Origin: Antedon mediterranea
Lineage: Eukaryota; Echinodermata; Crinoidea; Comatulida; Antedonidae
Length of the DNA stretch: 64,000 bases
Direction of reading: 5' to 3'
NCBI RefSeq assembly: GCF_964355755.1
Contig: NC_092671.1
Span: 32,753,304-32,817,303 of the forward strand
Part shown: piece by piece, positions 32,301 through 44,300 of the stretch
How positions within the stretch are numbered: the stretch's first letter is position 1
Layout of the letters: each line of letters starts with the position of its first letter
Notes under the pieces: generated by a model
Told to the model about the DNA's origin: nothing
Database searches by the model: none
The model's input: only the letters and a program-made list of their open reading frames with translations
Translations under genes and position numbers: made by a program

Positions 32301-35300
32301 AAGATCAAGGTCCACAAAAAAAAAAAAAATAAAAAAATAATTAAAAAAAATCTCGATTTCAACTGTGAAAGGCTGGATATAACCATTACACCAAACTCTC
32401 ATCCACAACTTTGTAGTGTGCAGTTAGCCTTTTTACACTTAGAACTAATAAAAAAAATTAAAAAATATATATATATATATATTTTCCGGAGACATTTTAT
32501 GTAGGGGAATTTTACAGTAGGCGGAGGTTTGTACTCTCGGAGTACCCTCTAGTTAGTGTTGTTATTAGTTGTTAGTGTTAGTGATTTTTTTGTTTGACAG
32601 CAGGAAATTACAGTGTTTTCGATGAAAACATCAATATACTTATCTTGTACAGACCTGATCAAATATGGACTATTTACCATCATTGAGAACGCCAAACAAT
32701 TAGGATTGGGGTATTGTGATGTTATTATTATTATTATTATAAATATCAGAAAACTAATATTTCTAATGTGAATGGTTCCCGCATTGAGAAATTCAGTTTT
32801 AGATCACTCAACATTACCTCTCATCCTTCATTGCTTCATCCTGAGAATTTTCTCTCTTTTTTCTTCCCATTGGATTTCTGCCCTTTGACCCAATCATACT
32901 CTTAGATCGTGATGCTTTCTCTGGTTCAACAGTCTTCTCTGTGAACATAAATGAATTTTTAATAAACAAACCAACATATACTGTAATATATTATAGAACA
33001 TTAACTCTCTTCAGGAAAATATCAGTAGAAATTTCAGAATAAGAGGCCACACACACACACACATCATTTTTGTTGTTTTAAAGCAGACTATCATTGACCC
33101 TTGACATCACAGACTTATTCATTTGCAGCTTTCAAACCCTTACCTTTAGCTGGTGTGCTTGTTGGTGCTTCATAAACATCGGTTTTTTGGAATTGCTTTT
33201 GATAATTAATACTACAACGCAGTTTTTCATGTTGTTGAAATCCGATTGGGCGATATACCTTAACGTTTAAGAACCAATCGTATTCAGGTTCATGTGTCCA
33301 CACATCGCTATCAACTAACTGAGGAACGAAAGTTTGCGAATCCGTCTCAGTTGTATGCAACACTGGTTTGATCTCTCCTATAATTTCTGTTTGCATCCAT
33401 GATTCTTTGGTCTGTACCTTGCGTTCTGTGTGGGGTGCATTGCTGTATGGCATTCCTCTGGATGGCCGAGGAAGAGATCTTGTACGCTGCAGAGAAAAAA
33501 AAATAGTTTGACAAGTAATATTGTTTACAAAAAATAAAATTAATGCTTGGTTCCCACTAGGATGTAACGCACGTAATTTGACCAATCACAAGCAAAGAAT
33601 TATCAGAACTGTCGTTTGTAATTGATCAAATAGCTTGCGTTGCACTTACATCCTTATGTTGCCTCCCTAGTGGGAACCAACCTTAAGAATTACCCATAAT
33701 ATTATATTTCTGTGGGAAACCGGAAGTACCGATAGGGGGATCTATAGTGTAATCATTCAGGGGCGACGGACATGCGCGGTAGAATAATTTAGACCGGAGT
33801 ATATATAGCGGCCCGCATGTGGGTACAGGTTGTGCATATCCCTCGTGGCTGAGTAGAGGCAGTTACTATACCATTTAAATTGTCAGTTATTTGTTTTCAG
33901 GTATGTTGTAATACTATATCATAGATTAAGATATGAATCATTGAATCAATTGTTGTATTTAGTCACGGTAATGAATAGTAGTATTGGATTAAACGTGTTA
34001 TTTATGCTCATATATGTAATTGTAATTGATGGTAGAATGAATCGCCGATACACAGTGTGCGAGTTCGGATTCCAATATGGCGACCAATATAGTGGTCGTA
34101 TGTAGTTGTGAATAGTATTATGTTAAGAATCTGGTTTACATGTTTATTAATAGATTGGGCTGAATGGAGATGAAGGTTTAGTAGATGTGTATGCACCATT
34201 CCAAAATTAACATCGTTTAATTTTTTTTATTAATTTTTTTATTTCAACTTTATTTATAGAGGGTAACCCTTCCAGCTGAACCCGCAGGCCAGCTGATATT
34301 CAGGGGCCCTCTTAAAAATGACAAAATATATAAAACTATACTTAACTAATACGAATCTATATACATTTAAATTTACAACAATTATATAAAAAAATAATTA
34401 TCCAAAAAAAAAAAAAAAATTCAATTAGACAATTACGATAAAATGTGTTTTTTAAAATTAAATTTAAACGAGTTAATATTGGTACATTCTTTTAAATTAG
34501 AAGGTAATACATTATATAAAATATTAGCAGAATAAATAAAAGAGCGCCGGAAACATTCCAATTTAACTTTGGGTATAGATGTGGTTATCACTTGTTATAT
34601 ATAATTGATAATAATGTAACACTTATGCGATGTGTATGTATTGTACTAAAGATAACGTAATGCGTATAACAATGGTTAGCAATTGTTCAAATGTGGATTA
34701 TTATGTATGTTTGTTTGTTGTATTTATAGGGGTTTTTTCCAAGAGATGGCTGATTGTAGTTTATGTGATAAATGCCAGTGAATATGAATGTGAATTCGAT
34801 TGTGGCGGATTGTAGTTTATGTGATAAATGCCTGTGAATATGAATGTGAATAAATGAAATACTGATGGAAATCAATGCTGCCTTCATATGATTGTGTCCG
34901 ACTGATCTCGAGCTACCACATTTCAATGGAAACAAATATTTGAAAAAATACCCTAAAATGATCCATATTGGTCACATTGTCCAACTACTTTTTAGGCTTT
35001 GAAAAGAAACAATAGTGGTACCTTGCTTAACTGCGATGGGGCATCATAGTCATCCATGTCAAAGTCTTGCGTCTGAGCGGTTGCTCGTGCTGTGCTCACT
35101 CCATCATTCTCATACTCATCTTGTTCTGATTCACCATCACTGAAGTCTAGTTCAGTCTGAAAATGACAACAATAACTTTATTATAAATGTAAATAGTATA
35201 AAGCTCTGTCTACACTATCAAACTTTATGTGACAAAAAAAGTGTGATGTGCCCAAATATGGTGGTGATATGCCCGAATATGATAGTGATATGACATCATG

Positions 35301-38300
35301 TCCATATGGGAACATCACATTTTTTGTCACATAAAGTGTAGACAGAGCTTAAGAGATTAGCAATGGCTATCTGTATAGTCTTTGGTTTAAGGTACATACC
35401 GAACTGATTCTTAATTCTTCAGGGACAATTGATTCACTCTGTGACTTTGGTCGATCAAGTTCTGGTTCATCCTCTTCATCTTGCCTCTTCTCAATTGAAT
35501 CTATGTATGCATGTACATGCTCCATTCTAATATAAACACAACATTACATAATTCTATATATAAATTTACGTAAGGGCAAAATTCGGTAAATCTCGGTTTA
35601 TTTCTAGAATTTCTACTCGATGGTATATAAAGTTGTAACCCTGTTTACTAATTAAATTGAGTTAGGTAATTAGTTATTGACGATTAAAATGAATTTAGGT
35701 TCAACGATTTGCCCCAAATAGGGGTGTTTTCCGATCGTGGTATACACTGTCTAATGGATGTCCATCTTGAAAAATACCCGCCACAAAAATACGAGGAGGC
35801 TTCGCATTTTCCTATCTCCTCCTACGATAATTGTTTTTAATATTCAATCGACTAGGACGGTGATAATTTCAACAAAGTATTATATCGCAATGTTTTACTG
35901 TGTTTAGTGGTATATTATTTGTAAAACATATAAACAATAATAATAATAATAACTGGTACTTGATATAGCGCATTATGCTGAAAGCCTCAATGCGCTTTAC
36001 AAAGACAGAACAATTTAGAAAATTACAAATTAAAAAGGTGGGTTTTGAGGAGAGATTTGAAGACACTGGTGGAAGTGGCCTGACGGATTTCAATAGGCAA
36101 CGCATTCCATAGAGAAACGGATGCCGAAGAAAATGAACGATTTCCATAAAACTTAGTGGAAGGATGAGTTAATATATGGGCAAGAAGAGATCTAAATCTC
36201 AGAGACCGCTTAGGAACATAAGGTTGAATAAGTTCAATTAATATTTTGTTACTAAATTGATAAAGAATATATTTAAAAATTGTTCCTCATTGCGCCCATC
36301 CTCTTCCCCATCCCTCAACCCTAATGTTACATACAAAACACAAATTAAGTTTGTTTAAATTTGACTTAAACAATTGGTCTCATTTTGTGACAAGTTTCTC
36401 TTTCGGAAGTAATTCCCGGGGTGCTAATTTTAGTTGAGTACATAAATCACAGTGTCTATTTATTCGTTCCTGTAAACGACATGTATTATTGTCCTGCGGT
36501 ACGTACATTTGAAATCGCCAGTTTTTTAACGCTGAAATTATTATGTATTCGAGAATTATCTGTTGGCACGACCTAGATGGTACGCGAGCGAAGCGAGCGT
36601 ACCATCTAGTTTATTTAAATTAATATACTGTATACATTATATAATACATTTTTCATTTTCATATCTTGGATACTGTATATTTAAAGTCCCATTATCTACG
36701 TTTTAGATATAATTTAAGGTCACAAATTAATTTAATGTTGGGTTTGGTTGGACTTGGTGTTTAGGAGGATTCCAGAAGATCACTAACCCAAGCTTTGCTT
36801 TCTGTTTAAAGGTGTCAATCAGGAATTTCCATCTCCTACCATGACCTTTGCAACTTGTCAGCTTCGAAAACAACTTCTCCCAGTTCATGATGCGTTTCTC
36901 GCGCTCAATCCTGCGGGACTGCATGTCAAGCAATTGCAGACGACGGATCGCGATATTCAACTGTTTGTGTTTGGTCTCGTAATCAGTATGTAGTTTCTTT
37001 AATGCAAGACTTTTCTCTTCCCATGGTACCGAGTAAACACGCACCATTCGAACTAGCTCTGTGATTGGTGTATACATATCAGAGGTACTGAGTAAATACA
37101 AATGAAAGATTCTTTAGGAAAAACTCAAAATTGTGAAAGATTATTGTGAAAAACATGTTTTTTTAATGTCAAGATTATATAATCGCCATGATTTATTTAT
37201 TTGTCTATCAGCAAAATTATGTGAAAACTACTGATTTTGTCAACATTTTTACATTAGATGAACCATAAACTACTACAAATATACAATAGTTATGTGAAGA
37301 ACTATGCAACAGGTATTCTTTTATGAAAAAAATCAGACTAGGAAAAAATCTGACCGATGCTTTTAAGCTTGTAAAATGATATTGGAAAACAAAAATACCT
37401 TCTGTACAGTTTACCAGCAGTGATTGCTAATTGTGCCATTAGTGTTGGAGGGATGGAGTGAAGAAGTAATTCATCTTTTACTGCAAGAAACTATAAAACA
37501 AGCAAAAATGCATCTTGTATCATGAGTAAACATTTAAAAGGGTGATAATAAATGCTTACGGGAGGTACTAGATGCACCAATTAGATAGGAAGAACAAACA
37601 GGCTTTTGAGAGTGCAGTTGTTAAGGGAGGTGGCCGCATACGGAGGTTCAACTATATGTAAAAATATGTATCATGAGGTAAACATTTAAAAGGGTGATAA
37701 TAAATGTATCTGTAGTGATAACAAGGTTTTCCATGAGGCAATTTCCAGAACTTTTGTAAAAAAGGTTGAAAGGTGCAACCACTAAAGCACTATCAAACTT
37801 TATGTGACAAAAAAATGTGATGTGCCCTTATACAGTATGATATCACTACCATATTTGGGCATATCAGTACCATATTTAGGCACATCACACTTTTTTTGTC
37901 AAACTAGTTGGATAGCGTAGACAGAGCTTTAGATTATTTTTTTCTGACACAAAGATCAACTATACACCTGAACTTTTCCCTACATACTGGAGCTGGAACT
38001 TATAATTCAAACCCACAGAAAGAGAATAGAGTACAAGGACAAACAATGGAAAGTTTATGGCAATCTATAATTGCCGATGAAAATAAATTGTGATTGAAAT
38101 ATTAAACAAATACTGCAGTATTTACATCAGCTAATGCAGACTGAACAAGTGTTATGGAACTAAGAACACCATCACAAAGCATATCAAACTTATTTGTTGT
38201 ATCAGGTTTTGATGATGCAGGAGTTTTGATAGATGTTCGAGCTTCCGTTTCAGTCTGAAGAATAGAAATTATAAACAAAATATCAATCAAGGTGTATTTG

Positions 38301-40532
38301 TACATAAATTAGATAAAGGGAAAAATTATATAATTAAGTAAGCGGCCACTCTCGGGACCGAGAAAAGTGGACGCTTACGGGCGGTGGCCGTTTTTCCAAG
38401 TTTTAACCAATTTTGTTGGCAACAATGTCAATTTATATAAATAACTTTTAGCTAGGGCCTAGACTTACTTGGCTTGTTTCCCTCGTTGGTGGTGGGGGTA
38501 GTGGTGTGATTGCAGGTGTGTCACTTGTTGGCTCAGCCACATTTTCAGTTTCTTTTTCAATAACTGGTTCTAAAAGCTTAACTCTCTTTGCAGAACCTTA
38601 AAAAAAATATATTGGCGATTATTAATTATTGTTATGAATAAGTGTGTGTGGTGTATTATGTTTCATGTAGAGAAGGGTTTCTATTGATTGAGAATATAAT
38701 TGTCTATGTAACCTACAGTGCAAGGAACAAAACATAATATATGATATTCATAGAAACAAAAAAAGTGGTAATTAACTCATTTCTTTATCGTGCCACGGCT
38801 TTAACCAGCTATATCCCCAGAGGACTCATTCAGAAGCTATATCAAGCAGAAGCTATAGTTCTAGAGGATGACAGTTTTGTCATTTTGTGAACTAGGACAG
38901 GTCATGCACATCTGGGAGAAGAGAGTCTATGAAATTTGCTGATAAATACAGTATTATTGAGATGCATGTAGATGATAATCTGTAAAATCTTGTTTAATAA
39001 ATAATGACTTCGTTCTTGCTGTCAAGGTAGGCCGGTATTATAATTCACTGTCAAATAATCAAAACTTTTTTTTGGCTGTCAACCTCTAGGCCTAGGGCCT
39101 ACCTAAATGCTGCTACCTACACGCCAAGACCAGTTTCACTAACTCTGCGGAAAAAAAAATGTTGGCTCCGCATGATTTCTGGCCTGTCGGTCGAAATTAC
39201 ATGTAGGCTACTTGGTGGCGTTTCATGAATTTTGGTATTCCATAGCCTGCGGCCGAAATGCACTGTCTGTCTGTGACCACCTACTAGGCCTAGGCTAGTA
39301 CTACTACTAGCCTACTACTCTAGGCTAGTAGGCCTACTACTAGGCTAGGGCCTAGCTAGAGTACTAGCTAGAGGCCATATGCCTATACTAGCATTTGCCT
39401 AGCCTGGCTTAGCTAGCTACTATATTACTAAAAATAGGGCATGCATGTGGATTGTCCTTAACAACTACTATATAGGCCTAGCTAGGCCCTAGACTTCTAG
39501 GGCCTAGCCTACCCTACTACTTACTAGCTAGGCCTAGCCTAGGCCTAGGTAGGCTAGGCCTAGCCTAGCTAGCCTATAGTAGCGACTAGCAAAACCGCTA
39601 GAGGGCAGCAGACATCTTTAGGGAATAGACAAGTGTGACCCTTAACCTGTTAAAAAGGGGTCAACTTGCGCATGAATTTACGAACTCTGATTGGCTATTC
39701 AGAAAAAACGAATGACTGTACGATCTTTTCCGGAAAATTCCGATGAAAAATTTGAAATTCCTTTGCCCACATGTCATCGCGATGACATTTTATTTTGGGC
39801 TCGAAATGTTAGTAAAATCAGAAAAAATCGAAAACATGCCTAATATTTTGGGATTTTGCTTATATATTTTAGATATATTTATATTTTAACAGTGTACGCC
39901 TTTGGTTTTACATAAATATCACCTATATTGGATCACAAAAGGTTTTTAATCACCTGATGCTAGGTGAGTAAGCAATTCTAGGCCGCGAAGTGCCTGATGA
40001 CGTCATCACACAGCCTGGCCGAGGTGGGGGTATTCCTCCGGGACATTCGCGCAGTCCGGGGAGAGGGTAAACATAAAATAAGTACTTTCTATCTTATTTT
40101 TGTGATTTTGACACAATTTCCAAACAAAATGTGGTACTATGCAAATATATATTTGTCACCATCAACTTTCTAATTAAAAATATGTTCATAAAATGTATTT
40201 ATATGTGTTTTAGTAGTATTTTCACCCAGTGACTATTTGTGTACAAGGTCACAAACGCGGGGTGGGGATTCCTATGTAAACAAAGGATAGTGATGGTGCC
40301 AAATTTTTACACCTTATTTTATTCATAACTTTCGAAATACTCAATCAATTTTGTTGATTTAAAGTTTAAAATGCTTACGATTATATACTCTTTCAAACTG
40401 AACACTATTCAAATGCAGAAAGATAAATTGAAAAATATATGCCAGTCCCTACCTATAGGCCTAGGAATGTTTAGTTTAGGCCTTACCTGATTCTGGAACT
40501 TTCGTTGAAGGCACAGATGGTGAATCTGTCAT
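26346..40532 (-). CDS. Uncharacterised 938-aa protein, 19 exons (complete)
   Basis: Exons in transcript order: 40487-40532, 38469-38596, 38114-38254, 37399-37490, 36788-37087, 35400-35526, 35022-35156, 33144-33486, 32818-32938, 31607-31868, 30951-31131, 30467-30612, 30252-30331, 30087-30160, 29455-29591, 28701-28860, 27231-27314, 26771-26841, 26346-26534. They sum to 2817 nt and all 18 junctions keep phase, which is strong evidence for a real gene. I do not recognise the family. The N-terminus (MTDSPSVPSTKVPESG, a PLPPPP run) looks disordered. Residues about 105-235 are helical and rich in basic residues (VYSVPWEEKSLALKKLHTDY, SRRIEREKRIMNWEKLFSKL, GHGRRWKFLIDTF). Then come acidic and low-complexity stretches, a WMQTE segment, KERRRVQTPCGTVRLTFFY, coiled-coil-like stretches (about 620-680 and 740-780) and a proline-rich end (RLTQPPSMFQLPPLPPNN). 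A cytoplasmic or cilium/centrosome scaffold is possible but unsupported. No membrane segment or signal peptide is seen. Two donors (GTATTT, GTTAGT) are weak. Confidence 0.8.
27586..27927. mobile_element. ~340-bp MITE (TIR CTCTCCCTTAGCAGAA)
   Basis: CTCTCCCTTAGCAGAAATGG at the left pairs with TCTGCTAAGGGAGAG at the right, with further inverted similarity (TGGTCCAC / GTGAAATGGAC). It lies in an intron of the 19-exon gene and has no coding sequence. Confidence 0.7.
28206..28532. repeat. Foldback element built of GGCCGAGTTGACGTGA units
   Basis: The left half has AACTCGGCCC / CAAGTCGGTCC / AAGTCGGCCCC at about 17-19-bp spacing. The right half has the complement (GGCCGAGTTGACGTGAG, four to five times). 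The ends match as well (GATCCAACTCGGCCCTAAAC versus GTTTAGAACCGAGTTGACC). The whole could fold into one long hairpin with a short loop at about 28355-28365. Confidence 0.8.
29148..29300 (+). mobile_element. Possible tRNA-derived SINE head
   Basis: GTTAGTGGTCTAACACC resembles a tRNA A box and GCTGGTTCAAATCTAATC a B box at about the right spacing. A poly-AATAAT tract follows. The stems do not pair well enough for a tRNA gene. Confidence 0.35.
29690..29965 (+). mobile_element. SINE body
   Basis: TGTATCCTTGGGCAAGAAAC, TTGCCTCTCTCCAGGTGTAC, AACGGGTACCTGG, TACAGTGCTTAGAGGT and GGCGCTTTGTAAATCTAGGA, then an (ATT)n end, match the general layout of widespread marine-invertebrate SINEs with a conserved 'CTTGGGCAAGA.ACTTTACTT' motif. 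It sits in an intron. A weaker piece (TTGTGTTATTGGGCAAGAAT) lies at 44873-44895. Confidence 0.55.
31930..32552 (+). mobile_element. Helitron-like 3' end with TG-rich and repeated interior
   Basis: The right end is a hairpin GTACTCTCGGAGTAC, then CCTCTAG, then T: a Helitron-like 3' terminus (hairpin, CTRR, insertion before T). The interior has (TG)n, two copies of a block with CCACAGTTTTTATCCGATTC and GCCACAATGATC, and a tract of A. The 5' end was not located, so the start given is approximate. Confidence 0.5.
33544..33682. mobile_element. MITE family B, simple copy
   Basis: GCTTGGTTCCCACTAGGATG and CCTAGTGGGAACCAACC are inverted ends about 139 bp apart. The interior has GTAATTTGACCAATCACAAG, as at 3190-3215 and 3325-3345. 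Confidence 0.8.
33711..34920 (+). mobile_element. Solo LTR (~1.2 kb)
   Basis: Begins TGTGGGAAACC and ends CTACCACA, with TTTC on both sides (33707-33710 and 34921-34924) as a 4-bp target duplication. It contains a TATA-like TATATATAG at about 33799 and an AATAAA at about 34849. About 34225-34590 looks like a nested repeat (GGGTAACCCTTCCAGCTGAA...). A 56-bp duplication around GATTGTAGTTTATGTGATAA is present near the end. No internal retroviral-type coding region follows, hence solo. Confidence 0.65.
35201..35350. mobile_element. MITE family A, copy 2
   Basis: AAGCTCTGTCTACACTATCA and GTGTAGACAGAGCTT ends. Inner inverted pair TTTATGTGACAAAAAA / TTTTTTGTCACATAAA. In an intron of the 19-exon gene. 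Confidence 0.9.
35553..36609 (+). mobile_element. Helitron-like element with both ends
   Basis: Starts TCTATATATAAATTTACG and ends with a near-perfect palindrome CTAGATGGTACGC-gagcgaagcga-GCGTACCATCTAG, then T: TC start, hairpin, CTAG and a following T match Helitron termini. The base before TC is T rather than A, unlike copies at 686 and 16443. It has no helicase. A separate repeat (35935-36150) is nested inside. Confidence 0.6.
35935..36150. mobile_element. Nested SINE/LINE 3'-end-like repeat
   Basis: (AATAAT)n, then TTGATATAGCGCATTATGC, CCTCAATGCGCTTTACAAAG, AGGTGGGTTTTGAGGAGAG and GGCAACGCATTCCATAGAG. This 'gcgcttt...gtgggtttt' layout is common in marine-invertebrate short retroelements. 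A related piece is at 41645-41800 (TATATGGCGCCCTACAAAG, AGGTAGCGAGTTCCAAATC). Confidence 0.45.
37785..37931. mobile_element. MITE family A, copy 3 (inverted)
   Basis: GCACTATCAAACTTTATGTG to GGATAGCGTAGACAGAGCTT. The interior is in the reverse orientation (CATATTTGGGCATATCAGTA). In an intron of the 19-exon gene. Confidence 0.85.
39090..39590. repeat. GGCCTA/CTAG-rich low-complexity DNA
   Basis: Dense short repeats of GCCTAG, CTAGGC and TACTAG on both strands, without a fixed period. Similar short runs occur at 21130-21180, 58085-58120 and 58315-58340, so it is a genome-wide feature of this organism. Confidence 0.7.
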
Positions 40533-41346
40533 TGTTTATTCAGCTTCTTATTGTTATTTGATCATATTTTACAAAAAAACGATCTTCGAAAAGGTACCGT
40601 TAGTATAACCGGTTGCTAATGGCTACACAAGTATTACTAGGCCTATCCCCGAAAAAGAGGGCGATGTTTCCGTTAATTGATTTATAATTTAATGGGCCTT
40701 CGATTAAAATCTTTGTGATAACTAAAATTTATTAGTCGCCCTCTTTTGTTTGAAATTAGGACGGGAAAATGAGTGTGACGTAATGATTCTATTTATAGTT
40801 ACAAACAACTTACTTGTACGTCGTGACTGTGTATCATTGTTTGGAAATCACCATTTATGTCACGATAACCTTTTTTATCGTCTGAATATTTATTGTTATA
40901 AGCTATAAGAAATATTCATTACTGGTATGTAAGTACGAAAAATCTAATATTATTATTTAAAGTTTCTTAAATTACAGTATAATACTAGGTCTTTCGGCCT
41001 AGCTAGGAGGAGTTTTGTTGAATGTTTTTGAACCGGCGGACAATGTTGATTTGGCTCGCCTACAAATTTAATTGGGATCATCCGGTTTTGAGCCTAGTAG
41101 GGGCCTAGACAACCTCCAGTAGCTTAAATCTTTGACATTGCCTTTGTAAAGTACTAATAAACATTGGGTGCTTCTGTACTTTCGCACCTCAATAATTGAT
41201 TCAATCTCTCGAGCTTAACCCAACTTAATAAAAACATTTGTCTGATGTGCGGCGGGGCAAAGTAGATCCATCATCTGCCCCTTTTACTCGATTCGACCAT
41301 CTTTTTTGTTTTGTAAATTTTTCAGCCATATTAAGCAACAGAAGTC
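40533..41346. promoter_or_regulatory. Shared intergenic region of two divergent genes
   Basis: The 814 bp between the start codons of the 19-exon gene (minus) and CHMP2A (plus). It must hold both promoters and 5' UTRs. No clear TATA box is seen. Head-to-head placement at this distance is typical of bidirectional promoters of housekeeping genes; that is inference. Confidence 0.55.
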
Positions 41347-44300
41347 ATGGATTTTCTATTTGGTAAACGCAAAACGCCAGAGCAGATGTTGCGTCAAAAT
41401 CAACGGGCGTTAAACAAGGCTATGAGAGATCTAGATAAAGAGAGATCAAAGATGGAACAACAAGAAAAGAAAGTTATTGCAGATATAAAGAAGATGGCAA
41501 AACAAGGAGAAATGGTTTGTGACTGTCGTGCCTTATTATACCATACTTGATGTAGGCCTACCGTACAGTATTACGGTATTATACTGTAGTATTAGTGAAC
41601 AGTATACAGTATATGCATATGAATAAATAATAATATTATTCTATTCTATACAAGTTTTATATGGCGCCCTACAAAGAACAGAGCGCCTAACAATACTTTG
41701 TAACTAATTAAAAGTTGACGTTTAAATAGAGGTGCCGAATTCGCTCCTCTCAACTCGACAGGTAGCGAGTTCCAAATCCGCAGAGTGGTGACAGAAAAGG
41801 CATTGTCAGTGTCACCAGCTTTCCGATTAGATTAGATCCAAAGGGAGCTTTTGATTTACAATTAAGACGACCTATCTACAGCCGATTGTCTGACAGAAAT
41901 TCATTTATGGTTACATTTTTGTGAATAACTTTCATGTACTAAATGTTTTTTTCATGGAAAAATACATCTTTTAAGCTCTGTCTACTCTTCTATCAAACTA
42001 GTTGGACAACAAAATTGTGTGATGTTCCCAAATATGGTAGTGATATGGATATGCCCAAATATGGTAGTGATATGACATCATTATGTCTATATATGGGCAC
42101 ATCATATTTTTTTGTCACATAAGTGTAGACAGAGCTGCTTAAGATTGAAAAAATATGAAATTTGATTATATCTAAACTATTTGTACAGGATGCAGTGAAA
42201 ATAATGGCAAAGGATTTGGTGCGGACGCGAAGGTATGTTAAAAAATTCATTATGATGAGAGCAAATATCCAAGCAGTGGCACTTAAAGTACAAACACTTC
42301 GGTCAACTAATGCCATGGCTCAAGCCATGAAAGGTGTCACCAAGGCAATGGGAAGCATGAATAAACAAGTAAGCTCATATTTAGTTGTATTTTATAATGT
42401 TATGAGTTTTTATGCAATTAAAACCTGCAAATCGGTGTTGTAAAGAGTTCCCTAACTGTGTTAACTGGAATCTACCATACTCTTGCAAATGAGCAACATC
42501 ATTGCTGCCTCATCTCCCACCCTCCTGTTAAAATAAGTTCTACCTGCTAGAGTTCTAATGAACAACTTTTAATTTAGATTGCTGCATATCAACACTTTCT
42601 TGCACAACAGAACGTGTAATTATATTATAAAAATTAAAAAATCATGTAAACTGTAAAATCAGTATAATATTAATTCATAATCATTTTGTATTGTATTCCT
42701 TTGGGAAGTATCTGATGATTCCATCGTCAGAACATCAGAAGTAAAAACCTTATTATTTTCTTAGATGAAGTTACCACAAGTACAAAAAATAATGATGGAA
42801 TTTGAAAAGCAGTCAGAAATAATGGATATGAAGGAAGAAATGATGAGTGATGCAGTTGATGATGCCATGGGAGAGGATGAGGATGAGGAAGAAAGGTTAG
42901 TATCAAGCCAAATGAAAACATGGAATACCTTTCTTATTTTATCTGAAATGACCATGTCTACTAGTACTGTAATTAACTATGCCATGTTTTGTAGCTATTT
43001 CATATCAATGTATCAATCCATGTTTAAAAATCCTTCTGTATGTATTCCATATTTTAGGCTCTTCCCTATGTATTCCATATCTTAAGCTTTTCCCTATGTA
43101 TTCCATATTTTAAGCTCTTCCCATGTATTCCATATTTTAAGCACTTTCCTATGTATTCCATATTTTAAGCTCTTCTCTATGTATTCCATATTTTAAGCTT
43201 CTCTATTCCATATTTTAAGCTCTTTCCTATGTATTTCCATATTTTAAGCTCTTCTCTATGTATTCCATATTTTAAGCTCTTCCCTGTGTATTTCCATATT
43301 TTAAGCTCTTCCCATGTATTCCATATTTTAAGCTCTTCCCTGTGTATTTCCATATTTTAAGCTCTTCCCATGTATTCCATATTTTAAGCTATTCCCTATG
43401 TATTCCATGTTTTAAGCTATTCCCTATGTATTCCATATTTTAAGATCTTCCCTATGTATTCCATATTTTAAGCTCTTCCCTATGTATTCCATATTTTAAG
43501 CTCTTCCCTGTGTATTCCATATTTTAAGCTCTTCCCTATGTATTCCATATTTTAAGCTCTTCCCTGTGTATTCCATATTTTATGCTCTTTCCTATGTATT
43601 CCATATTTTAAGCTCTTCCCTGTGTATTCCATATTTTAAGCTCTTTCCTATGTATTTCCATATGTTAAGCTCTTCCCTATGTATTTCCATATTTTAAGCT
43701 CTTTCCTATGTATTTCCATATTTTAAGCTCTTCCCAATGTCTTCCATATTTTAAGCTCTTCTCTATGTATTCCATATTTTAAGCTCTTCCCTGTGTATTC
43801 CATATTTTAAGCTCTTTCCTATGTATTTCCATATGTTAAGCTCTTCCCTATGTATTTCCATATTTTAAGCTCTTCCCTATGTATTCCATATTTTAAGCTT
43901 CTCTATTCCATATTTTAAGCTCTTCCCTATGTATTCCATATTTTAAGCTCTTCCCATGTATTCCATATTTTAAGCTCTTCCCTATGTATTTCCATATGTT
44001 AAGCTCTTCCCTATGTATTCCATATGTCAAGCTCTTCTCTATGTATTCCATATTTTAAGCTTCTCTATTCCATATTTTAAGCTTCTCTATTCCATATCTT
44101 AAGGTCTTCCCTATGTATTCTATATTTTAAGCTCTTCCCAATGTATTCCATATTTTAAGCTCTTCCCTGTGTATTCCATATTTTAAGCTCTTCCCAATGT
44201 ATTCCATATTTTAAGCTCTTCTCTATGTATTCCATATTTTAAGCTCTTCCCAATGTATTCCATATTTTAAGCTCTTCTCTATGTATTCCATATTTTAAGA

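Noticed and set aside
34687-34935. 82-aa minus-strand ORF
   Set aside because: Lies in the solo LTR; its repeats (SISFIHIHIH) come from a 56-bp DNA duplication.
36727-37101. Single-exon 124-aa gene
   Set aside because: It is the fifth exon of the 19-exon gene, read through into the flanking introns.
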